NCBI GenBank assembly: GCA_022848825.1
Contig: JAJISH010000044.1
Location: 1 to 10,081 of the forward strand
Reading direction: 5' to 3'
DNA: 10,081 nucleotides
Source of the DNA: Thermoplasmatota archaeon
GTDB taxonomy: Archaea; Thermoplasmatota; Thermoplasmata; RBG-16-68-12; JAGMCJ01
Shown here: positions 1 to 5,304 of the stretch, piece by piece
Layout: every line of letters starts with the position of its first letter
How positions within the stretch are numbered: position 1 is the first letter of the stretch
The notes under the pieces: generated by a model
Seen by the model: only the letters and a program-made list of their open reading frames with translations
Databases searched by the model: none
What the model was told of the DNA's origin: nothing
Program-made: the position numbers and the translations under genes

Positions 1-396
1 GCTGAACTCCTTCTTGGATATCGCTACCACGATCAGGCCGATGAGCCCGAAGATGATGCCCGGGCTCAGCAGGGAGAAGATTCCCCCGAGTATCGCAAGC
101 CCGAAGTGAGTTCTCTTGATTGCGAAGATTCCGCCCAGCAGACCTATGATGCCGAATACCAAAAATACGATGCCACATATCATGATTATGCCGGCCAAAG
201 CGTCCGCACCAGGCACTGTCACAGGCATCAGAGTCTCTAAGGTTCCGCCTATGGCTGCTATCCATATGCCAAATACGATCCCAACTAGCGCACCAATTAT
301 TATCAGAATCCCACCGATCACGGGCTTCGCTGTGTGCTCCACAACTGGGCCCATTGGATACGGAGGGGGTCCCGCAGCTTCTTGCATCATATCCAT
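1..396 (-). CDS. Small multi-helix membrane protein (partial)
   Basis: An open minus-strand frame starts at ATG 396 and runs off the left edge of the window, giving 132 visible residues without a stop. A short Pro/Gly-rich cytosolic head (MDMMQEAAGPPPYPMG) is followed by about four hydrophobic segments near residues 28-48, 66-86, 92-106 and 112-126. The last visible residues are AISKKEF. A Gly- and Ile-rich protein of this shape, ending in a basic SKKEF-type tail, resembles small archaeal membrane proteins of the DUF4064-like kind. That resemblance is from memory and no function is known. No earlier start is possible, because the frame hits TAG at 436-438 with only non-start codons between. 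An AT-rich box at 421-431 lies about 30 bases upstream, which suggests a nearly leaderless transcript. The true C-terminus is not visible, so the total length is unknown. Confidence 0.7.
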   Translation of the reverse strand, partial: MDMMQEAAGPPPYPMGPVVEHTAKPVIGGILIIIGALVGIVFGIWIAAIGGTLETLMPVTVPGADALAGIIMICGIVFLVFGIIGLLGGIFAIKRTHFGLAILGGIFSLLSPGIIFGLIGLIVVAISKKEFS

Positions 397-420
397 CCCT
401 GCGCCGAAATAGACTTCCAG

Positions 421-431
421 TATTTTATTCT
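421..431 (-). promoter_or_regulatory. Putative TATA box for the 396 membrane protein gene
   Basis: On the minus strand the sequence reads GAATAAAATA, about 28 bases before the ATG at 396. That is the spacing of an archaeal TATA box from its transcription start, so the mRNA would begin within a few bases of the ATG. This is inferred from composition and distance only. Confidence 0.4.
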
Positions 432-527
432 TTTCCTATTATTCTTTCGAGTGAATGAAAGTAAACCAGAACCACCCGGGTACTGTCGGAGACAGCCACA
501 CGGTCCAGACCATTCTGGCTGGAGCAC

Positions 528-1031
528 CTAGACCTCTTTGAGGAAATAATCCCTGTCAGCGATCTCGTAGACGTTCGATCCCTTCTTCCACGGTCGGAGC
601 CTCTTCCTCTCTGCCAGCTTGGCAAGAGAAGTCGCAACGTTCTGGAGCTTCACATATTTCGACTTTATCGATTTCGGCCTCACGTACCTGAGATTCTCGT
701 TCCTCTCCAGAGCTGTCTTTATTCTCATGGTGACGTACATGACATTGGCTTCCGACGGCTCCGGGTAGTTCTCATCACGAAGTCTGAACTTCCTATCCTT
801 CCCGTCGAACTCGATGTGTCCCAGCTTCAGAAGCACGAAGGGATAGCCGCTCAGGTACTCCCCCCCTCTGAAGACGTCCTGGCGAGCCTCCTCCAAGATA
901 TCGGCCAGACCGTCGATGACGTCGATAGACTCGTTCGCTCGCTCGATTATGCGGTTCACGAAGATCACGAGCCGGCGTCTGTACTCCTTGCTGTACTTCC
1001 CGGTCCTCCTGAACGTCTTGCCCAACGTCAT
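528..1031 (-). CDS. Hypothetical protein, possible C-terminal winged helix
   Basis: This gene encodes 167 residues and I do not recognise the family. The ATG at 1031 is preferred because GGGAG lies seven bases upstream; the frame is open further upstream, but that part reads as an Arg/Ser-rich extension with no start signal. The protein is highly charged and has no signal peptide or membrane helix, so it is probably cytosolic. Residues 10-55 are helical and basic at first (RRTGKYSKEYRRR). A middle region around residues 65-90 looks like beta strands. The C-terminal 65 residues (TALERNENLRYV, then VATSLAKLAERKRL, then GSNVYEI) have the helix-helix-strand-strand rhythm of a winged-helix domain. 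DNA binding is therefore possible but unproven. It is transcribed away from the DUF6125-like gene, with about 180 bases between the two starts. Confidence 0.65.
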   Translation of the reverse strand: MTLGKTFRRTGKYSKEYRRRLVIFVNRIIERANESIDVIDGLADILEEARQDVFRGGEYLSGYPFVLLKLGHIEFDGKDRKFRLRDENYPEPSEANVMYVTMRIKTALERNENLRYVRPKSIKSKYVKLQNVATSLAKLAERKRLRPWKKGSNVYEIADRDYFLKEV

Positions 1032-1073
1032 GATTCCGCTCCCGAGCCTCCTCGCTTCTGTGAATGCCTGCCT

Positions 1074-1084
1074 GAATAAATATG
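1074..1084. promoter_or_regulatory. TATA-like box in the divergent spacer
   Basis: The sequence GAATAAATATG reads as a TATA-like element in both directions (minus strand CATATTTATTC). On the minus strand it would put a transcription start about 20 bases before the ATG at 1031, leaving room for the GGGAG ribosome site. On the plus strand it would start transcripts near 1105, either leaderless at GTG 1113 or with a leader of about 100 bases before ATG 1212. Use in both directions is a guess. Confidence 0.4.
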
Positions 1085-1199
1085 TTCGTCTGATTCGGGA
1101 GCTCGTTCGTGTGTGACTTCGACAGTGACTTGGGGATCGGAACCAAAACTGGCATCTACCACGCATCCATTGGAGTTGGAGGAACGCACGAGAAATCGA

Positions 1200-1205
1200 G
1201 GGAGG
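1200..1205 (+). promoter_or_regulatory. Ribosome binding site deciding the ATG 1212 start
   Basis: GGGAGG ends six bases before the ATG at 1212. The in-frame GTG at 1113 has no such motif and would add a 33-residue low-complexity head, so the downstream ATG is chosen. Confidence 0.6.
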
Positions 1206-1211
1206 AAGCGC

Positions 1212-1748
1212 ATGGTGAGCGGACGTGAATCGGACAGAGAGATGCTATCTGGAATGCCCAAGGAAGACCTCATGGAACTCCTTTTCCTCCATCTGAGGAA
1301 CCTCTTCGCCGTGGACGGTCTCTATTTCCTCGGGATAGAGAATCGGTTTGGAACCCAGACCGCCACGGAGGTCGACGCCGAGGTCTGGAGGGGGATGGGG
1401 AGGATAGAGGCGAGGAGACTGCGGAAGAGGTTCAACATCCACGGTGACGACATCGAGGCTCTCATGCATGCCATGAAGCTCTCCAGCTGGGCGTTGGACA
1501 TCGAGGACAAGGAGGTTGAGGTCCACGGTGACCGAGCAGTGATTCGGAACAGGAACTGCCGTGTCCAGACGACCCGCGCGAGGAAGGGCCTGGACGAATT
1601 CCCGTGCAAGGGGGTCCGCATGGGCTTCATGGAATCATTCGCGAAGGAGCTCAACCCCGCGATTAGCGTGAAGTGCGAAGTATGTCCTCCCGATGATCAT
1701 CCTGAGGACTTGTGGTGTGAGTGGGAGTTCTCACTGAGAAAGGATTAA
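1212..1748 (+). CDS. DUF6125-like cysteine-containing protein
   Basis: This gene encodes a 178-residue cytosolic protein with no signal peptide or membrane helix. The N-terminal half is helical (LMELLFLHLRNLFAVDGLYF, then EVDAEVWRGMGRIEARR). It is followed by a small alpha/beta part with strands around residues 96-120 and a cysteine cluster: Cys116, Cys132 in EFPCKGV, Cys155 and Cys158 in CEVCPPDDHPEDLW, and Cys169 in WCEWEF. The helix, FPC and CxxCPPD...WCEWEF layout is what I remember of the DUF6125 family of archaea and anaerobic bacteria, whose function is unknown. The cysteines and His163 could bind a metal or an iron-sulfur cluster; this is inference. The start is ATG 1212, with GGGAGG six bases upstream; GTG 1113 is the alternative. 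The stop codon lies inside the putative TATA box of the multiheme cytochrome gene, 25 bases upstream of it on the same strand. Confidence 0.75.
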   Translation: MVSGRESDREMLSGMPKEDLMELLFLHLRNLFAVDGLYFLGIENRFGTQTATEVDAEVWRGMGRIEARRLRKRFNIHGDDIEALMHAMKLSSWALDIEDKEVEVHGDRAVIRNRNCRVQTTRARKGLDEFPCKGVRMGFMESFAKELNPAISVKCEVCPPDDHPEDLWCEWEFSLRKD

Positions 1749-1753
1749 ATATC
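1744..1753 (+). promoter_or_regulatory. TATA box of the first multiheme cytochrome gene
   Basis: ATTAAATATC covers the TAA stop of the preceding gene. Its centre is about 26 bases upstream of GTG 1774, the normal archaeal distance from TATA box to transcription start. The transcript would therefore begin at or next to the start codon, giving a leaderless mRNA. Confidence 0.55.
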
Positions 1754-1773
1754 GTGAGTAAGGTCGGACTTCA

Positions 1774-3351
1774 GTGTGGTCGATGGATCGTAAGAAGCTC
1801 CTTGTGGGTGTCACTCCACTTCTGTTCACGCTTATCCTCTTGGTGGTTTTGACCCAGCTCAATGCGCTCGCCGATGACGAGGGCACGAGATCACCAGGGG
1901 TCTATGTTGGCTCGGATGCATGTATGACCTGCCACTCGGAACAGTATGACGGATGGAATGCCACTCTTCATCCCAATTCCTGGGACACTCTCATTGTTGA
2001 TCCTCTGAAGCAGGAGGAATGCGAGCATTGCCATGTTACGGGCTATGATGATGTGGTCAATGGGGGCTTCGACCCGGCCACCGACCTTCCCGTGGAGATG
2101 AGGGGAACCCAGTGTGAAGCCTGCCATGGACCAGGCGAGGATCACGTGAACTCTGGCGACCCTGTAGACACTCAGGTCAACCTGTCCGCGCGGGTCTGCG
2201 GAGCGATTTGCCATCAAGAGGAACACCACCCATACTATGAGGAATGGAACCAAAGCGGCCACTCCCTCTCTCTGATCAGTCTGAGGGGAGCAGCAGGAGC
2301 TGCCGAGGACGCTTGCCTGGAGTGCCATTCGGCTGACTACATACTGAACGAAGAGCCAGATAGACCCTCAATCGCCACCGCCGAGTTCGCAATCACATGC
2401 TCTGTCTGTCACGACCCTCATAACATTACGAATCCGTATCAGCTGAGGTGGCCGAAGGATGAGCTGTGCGAAAGGTGCCATTATCCCGATGGAGCAATTC
2501 CTGGCGATCCGATCTACCACCCGCAGTCCTCCATGAGGGACGGTAGAAGCGGCGCACCGATTCTCGGCGAGGCGTTCATGCCTGATGTTGAGTGCGCCGA
2601 CTGTCACATCTATATGGATATGTCTGACAACATCACGGGCCACAGCTTCACACAGAAGCCGGAGGCATGTGTTGAATGTCACCAGACGACTCCGCCTATC
2701 TATTCGGTGGAACTGGCGGAGATTCAAATCGCACAGTGGCGGACTCAGACCTGGACGAGAATCATCGATGTGCAGCAGGTAGTTGTTCGGGCGGAAGGGG
2801 CCATTGAGGATGCGCCCAATTACGGTTTTCCAGAAAGCACACTTCAAGTCGCTGCCGATTTGTACAATGAGGCGAACTACTCGTTCTCCTTCGTTGTCGC
2901 TGATGGCAGCGGTGGCGCCCATAATCCAGCCTTTGCCAGCGCACTCCTCAACTTCTCCGAAGACAGAAGCAATGAACTCATTGCACTTCTCACTCCAGGA
3001 ACGGTGAGGGGCAGAGTAGTCGATGCCGCCGGTAGCCCGGTCGAGGGGGTCACAATTGAGAAGGATGGTGTCACATGGGCGACCTCTAAGAAGAACGGGT
3101 CATTTGAATTCGAATACGCTCCGGGTGCCCACTCGTTCAGCCTGAAGCTGAGAGGGTCTAACGTGGGTAGCATAGAATCGGTAACAGTTGTCGCCGGGGA
3201 GATCTCGGACATCGGCGACCTTGAAGTGACCGAGCAGGATCTATTCGTTCCCATTATGATATCAATTGGCGTCATCATCATTTTGTCGGTCATCGTGGCC
3301 TACTTGCTCCTCAAGATCAGAGGACTCAGGTCCAAGAAGGAAGAGTCATAG
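1774..3351 (+). CDS. Membrane-anchored nonaheme cytochrome c, paralogue 1
   Basis: This gene encodes a 525-residue exported electron-transfer protein. A basic head and hydrophobic stretch (residues 5-33) form a signal peptide. Eight CxxCH heme sites begin at Cys50, 83, 114, 181, 209, 232, 274 and 299. A ninth, odd site is C142-GAI-C146-H147 (CX3CH). The early order (CMTCHSEQYDGW, a second CxxCH, then CEACHGPG) resembles the cytochrome c554-type fold. Extra histidines suited as distal ligands are His66, 124, 152, 163, 216, 249, 290 and 383. Residues 310-405 are helical and include DGSGGAHNP. Residues 408-485 look like a carboxypeptidase-regulatory-type beta-sandwich. One helix (about 490-513) and a basic tail anchor it with the hemes outside. 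The CXXCK site of nitrite reductase is absent and the substrate is unknown. The start is GTG 1774, or ATG 1783 nine bases on. Confidence 0.92.
   Translation: MWSMDRKKLLVGVTPLLFTLILLVVLTQLNALADDEGTRSPGVYVGSDACMTCHSEQYDGWNATLHPNSWDTLIVDPLKQEECEHCHVTGYDDVVNGGFDPATDLPVEMRGTQCEACHGPGEDHVNSGDPVDTQVNLSARVCGAICHQEEHHPYYEEWNQSGHSLSLISLRGAAGAAEDACLECHSADYILNEEPDRPSIATAEFAITCSVCHDPHNITNPYQLRWPKDELCERCHYPDGAIPGDPIYHPQSSMRDGRSGAPILGEAFMPDVECADCHIYMDMSDNITGHSFTQKPEACVECHQTTPPIYSVELAEIQIAQWRTQTWTRIIDVQQVVVRAEGAIEDAPNYGFPESTLQVAADLYNEANYSFSFVVADGSGGAHNPAFASALLNFSEDRSNELIALLTPGTVRGRVVDAAGSPVEGVTIEKDGVTWATSKKNGSFEFEYAPGAHSFSLKLRGSNVGSIESVTVVAGEISDIGDLEVTEQDLFVPIMISIGVIIILSVIVAYLLLKIRGLRSKKEES
2197..2214 (+). 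other. Non-canonical CX3CH heme site
   Basis: The codons read Cys-Gly-Ala-Ile-Cys-His, three residues between the cysteines instead of two. The aligned sites in the two paralogues are CSNCH and CKSCH, so this is heme site 4 with one residue inserted. The frame is open and conserved on both sides, including the HPYY motif just downstream. Confidence 0.75.
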
Positions 3352-3488
3352 GCCAGCAGTCCCCCTCTGGTGCTGAATGCTTTCGGGACTGTAGAATGAT
3401 GTGGACCATTGCGTTGGTGCGAATCTGTGGTCAGGATTGATAGTGCCTTGGAGGGCTACCATTCCCAAGATACGGAGAGAGGGTGCCC

Positions 3489-3674
3489 CTAGATTAGAAA
3501 CCAGATCACTGAGGAGACAACTATGGCCAGGAGAACGACGACAAGGCGAATCAGTATGCTAAGTTTCTGGTTGGCCGCCTCAATTCCTTCCAAGATAACG
3601 AGATCCTTATCGAGTTTCCGTCCCATCATTTGCAGGTCCACCTCCGTATTCCTGAGCCGACGCTCACCCGCCAA
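3489..3674 (-). CDS. Small tail-anchored protein, third gene of the Tat cluster
   Basis: This gene encodes 61 residues. About 38 charged, helical residues (RRLRNTEVDLQMMGRKLDKD) are followed by one very hydrophobic helix near the end (LIRLVVVLLAIVVSSVIWF), with almost nothing after it. The likely topology is cytosolic N-terminus and membrane tail. The reading frame overlaps the end of tatA by 11 bases if translation starts at TTG 3674, which suggests translational coupling. GTG 3641 or ATG 3629 are alternative starts, and none has a strong ribosome site. I do not recognise the family. Its position directly after tatC and tatA suggests a role in or near the Tat translocase. It is not a TatA or TatB homologue by sequence, because the hydrophobic helix is at the wrong end. 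Confidence 0.6.
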   Translation of the reverse strand: MAGERRLRNTEVDLQMMGRKLDKDLVILEGIEAANQKLSILIRLVVVLLAIVVSSVIWFLI

Positions 3675-4062
3675 GCTTCTCGGAGATTAGTCCCTTCAGC
3701 TCATCGACGCCGGTACCCTCCACATCGATTCCGAGAGCCTTCGCGACCGTCACCGCACCCTTCTTACTTGCCAGATCAACAGCTTCCAGCACCTCATCCG
3801 TTAGCTCCTTCTCATCTCTTCCCTTGGTGTTTATGTTCAGGGCTCTTGCAGCTCTTTCCGCAGGGGGCTCCTGAGGGACTTCAGCCCTCGTTTCGTACGA
3901 CTGCTTCAGCTCCCTCTCAATCTCCATCCTTCCTCTCCGGAACTCTCCCATCGCCCTTCCAAGGGACCTCGCAAGCTCCGGAATCTTTTTCGCTCCGAAA
4001 AGAAGTACGAGAATAATCACCAGAAGGACAATCACCTCGGGCCCCGGGTCAAGAAGCCCCAT
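3664..4062 (-). CDS. tatA: Sec-independent protein translocase subunit TatA
   Basis: TatA forms the membrane-permeabilising oligomer of the twin-arginine pathway, which exports folded proteins in partnership with TatC. The 132-residue product has the family layout. A short outside N-terminus (MGLLDPGPEV) leads into a single membrane helix (residues about 9-22), the FGAKKIPELARSLGRAMGEF hinge and amphipathic helix, and a charged cytosolic tail. The start is ATG 4062, with GGAGG seven bases upstream (4070-4074); a longer reading from 4092 has no support. The tail is unusual: after a Pro/Glu-rich linker it carries two related units of about 22 residues (ALNINTKGRDEKEL and ALGIDVEGTGVDEL), extending the protein beyond typical TatA. 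It is 72 bases downstream of tatC on the same strand and overlaps the next small gene, so the three probably form one operon. TatB is the other possible name. Confidence 0.9.
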   Translation of the reverse strand: MGLLDPGPEVIVLLVIILVLLFGAKKIPELARSLGRAMGEFRRGRMEIERELKQSYETRAEVPQEPPAERAARALNINTKGRDEKELTDEVLEAVDLASKKGAVTVAKALGIDVEGTGVDELKGLISEKLGG

Positions 4063-4069
4063 CTCATAG

Positions 4070-4074
4070 CCTCC
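4070..4074 (-). promoter_or_regulatory. Ribosome binding site of tatA
   Basis: A perfect GGAGG on the minus strand ends seven bases before ATG 4062. It fixes the tatA start, giving a product that begins MGLLDPGPEV, the expected short N-terminus before the membrane helix. Confidence 0.7.
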
Positions 4075-4134
4075 TATTGCTCGATGCCACACACATCCAT
4101 TTCCTCAGAGGCTCACATCCTCCATCGGTCCGAA

Positions 4135-4932
4135 TCATTCGCTTTCACCACCTCTATGCGTTCTCACTGACAGGAAGTAGCCTAATACGTAGAGACCAAG
4201 CATTGGTAATGAAACGAGCATCATGGTGATTCCGCTTCCATCTGGTGTAATCACCGCACCGAAGATAAATATTGCTACTGCTGCAAACCTCCAGTTTCTT
4301 CTCCAAAAATGAACATCCACAACGCCCAGAAACGTAGATCCGACCATTAGGATCGGCAACTCGAATGCAAGCCCAAACGAAAAAAGGAATAGAAGAGTGA
4401 AATCTACGAACTCCGATGGATTCAGGAAGGTATTGTCCACGAGATTGAAGGCGATTTTGTATAGGAAATCGTAGACGAATGGGAGGACGAACAGATAGGC
4501 GAAGACAGCTCCAGTAACGAAAAGCAGAGCGGCAGGAATTGAGAACTGGAGGAGGATTCTTCTCTCTTTGGACTTGAGTGCAGGTGCGAGGAATCTTCCC
4601 AGTTCGTACACGATGATTGGCATGGCGAACAGAATCGAAAGGAAGAGAGCGATCTTGAACTCTACGAGGATTGCGTCCGTCGGACCCATGACAGCGGTTT
4701 CGACACCCTCTGGAATGAGATCAGCTTCCATTTGACCGAAGAACTGGATGGCAATCGGATGGAAGACATTGAACGTGGGATGGACAATGGGAACGCCGGA
4801 TACCTCGGCCGGTTCCACCTCCACAAGAATGAATATCATGAAGAGAATTCCGCACACAGCCAGTATCCTCAGGGTTCGTCTTCTCAACTCATCAAGATGG
4901 TCCAGAAAACTCATCCCAGCAACTTCTACCAT
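4135..4932 (-). CDS. tatC: Sec-independent protein translocase subunit TatC
   Basis: TatC is the membrane receptor of the Tat pathway that recognises twin-arginine signal peptides. The 265-residue product has the hallmark N-terminal MSFLDHLDELRRR motif just before the first membrane helix and six hydrophobic segments in all. An outside loop follows helix 1 and contains PIVHPTFNVFHP. The LAFELPILM segment holds the conserved membrane-embedded glutamate, and the final part includes ITPDG and LVSLPMLGLY. Length and order match the family. ATG 4932 is preferred because GGAG lies about six bases upstream. The frame extends to GTG 4989, adding 19 polar residues without a ribosome site. It is the first gene of a minus-strand cluster with tatA and a small tail-anchored protein, between two multiheme cytochrome genes. 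Confidence 0.93.
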   Translation of the reverse strand: MVEVAGMSFLDHLDELRRRTLRILAVCGILFMIFILVEVEPAEVSGVPIVHPTFNVFHPIAIQFFGQMEADLIPEGVETAVMGPTDAILVEFKIALFLSILFAMPIIVYELGRFLAPALKSKERRILLQFSIPAALLFVTGAVFAYLFVLPFVYDFLYKIAFNLVDNTFLNPSEFVDFTLLFLFSFGLAFELPILMVGSTFLGVVDVHFWRRNWRFAAVAIFIFGAVITPDGSGITMMLVSLPMLGLYVLGYFLSVRTHRGGESE

Positions 4933-5034
4933 TTGAATCTCCGATCCCGTGCCCGTCCTCCCGCTGTCAATGAACGTCCCAGACGTCACTTCATGATGAC
5001 CAAATTGACATCCGAACGAAGAAAGGCAGAAATC

Positions 5035-5042
5035 CTATAAAG
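5035..5042 (-). promoter_or_regulatory. Putative TATA box of the tat operon
   Basis: The minus strand reads CTTTATAG here. A transcription start about 25 bases on, near 5012, would leave a leader of about 80 bases to ATG 4932, or about 23 bases to the alternative GTG 4989. The call rests on sequence and spacing only. Confidence 0.45.
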
Positions 5043-5250
5043 AATGTCCGTCAGCATCGAAGGATGGCGCGGACAGTGAGATAGGATGGGTCACTTCCAG
5101 TGATAGCGGACCATCGAATGCTCTTCTGTCCGTTCCAGAGCCTATCTTGTCTCTTGCGAATCGTGGGAGAAACGAGGGCTGGTAATTAGACGGAAGGTCC
5201 CTTGACGACCAATAGTGCCTCGTGCGGGACACTTGGGGGATAATTACATT

Positions 5251-5262
5251 CTTATAATATAA
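5251..5262 (+). promoter_or_regulatory. TATA box of the second multiheme cytochrome gene
   Basis: CTTATAATATAA is the most AT-rich stretch of the spacer. It would direct a start near 5282, giving a leader of about 20 bases that contains GAGGGG (5292-5297) ahead of TTG 5305. Confidence 0.55.
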
Positions 5263-5291
5263 CGGTGTAATACTCACTCTACCAGACTATT

Positions 5292-5297
5292 GAGGGG
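5292..5297 (+). promoter_or_regulatory. Ribosome binding site deciding the TTG 5305 start
   Basis: GAGGGG ends seven bases before TTG 5305. The other in-frame TTG, at 5290, overlaps this motif and has none of its own. Starting at 5305 also aligns the twin-arginine head with that of paralogue 3. Confidence 0.5.
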
Positions 5298-5304
5298 TTT
5301 CGTC

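Larger units (their letters stand above)
4933..5304. other. Divergent spacer between tatC and the second multiheme cytochrome
   Basis: About 370 bases separate the chosen start of tatC from that of the next cytochrome gene. An 80-residue minus-strand frame at 5035-5277 has ordinary spacer composition, no family resemblance and no ribosome site, so I do not call it a gene. The spacer holds a TATA-like box for each neighbour and three copies of the hexamer TGTCCG or its complement (5045-5050, 5070-5075, 5127-5132). The first two form an inverted pair directly upstream of the tatC box. I see no RNA gene. Confidence 0.5.

Noticed and set aside
505..518. Small hairpin CCAGA-CCAT-TCTGG downstream of the 528-1031 gene
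   Set aside because: The stem is only five base pairs with no T-run after it on either strand, too weak to call a terminator.
1113..1211. Longer N-terminus of the DUF6125-like gene from GTG 1113
   Set aside because: The extra 33 residues are Thr/Arg-rich and lack a ribosome site, while ATG 1212 has a well-placed GGGAGG. A leaderless start at 1113 remains possible.
1774..3351. Calling the nonaheme proteins nitrite reductase (NrfA) or hydroxylamine oxidoreductase
   Set aside because: No CXXCK site is present, there are nine rather than five or eight motifs, and no hydroxylamine-oxidoreductase hallmark is visible. Only the GxHNP helix is vaguely NrfA-like, so a generic multiheme name is safer.
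3353..3376. CAGCA...TGCTG inverted pair after the first cytochrome gene
   Set aside because: It has a five-base stem with a 12-base loop and no T-tract. It is consistent with chance.
5035..5277. 80-residue minus-strand reading frame in the tatC-cytochrome spacer
   Set aside because: It has no ribosome site, no recognisable pattern and spacer-like composition. It also runs back over the cytochrome promoter on the other strand.
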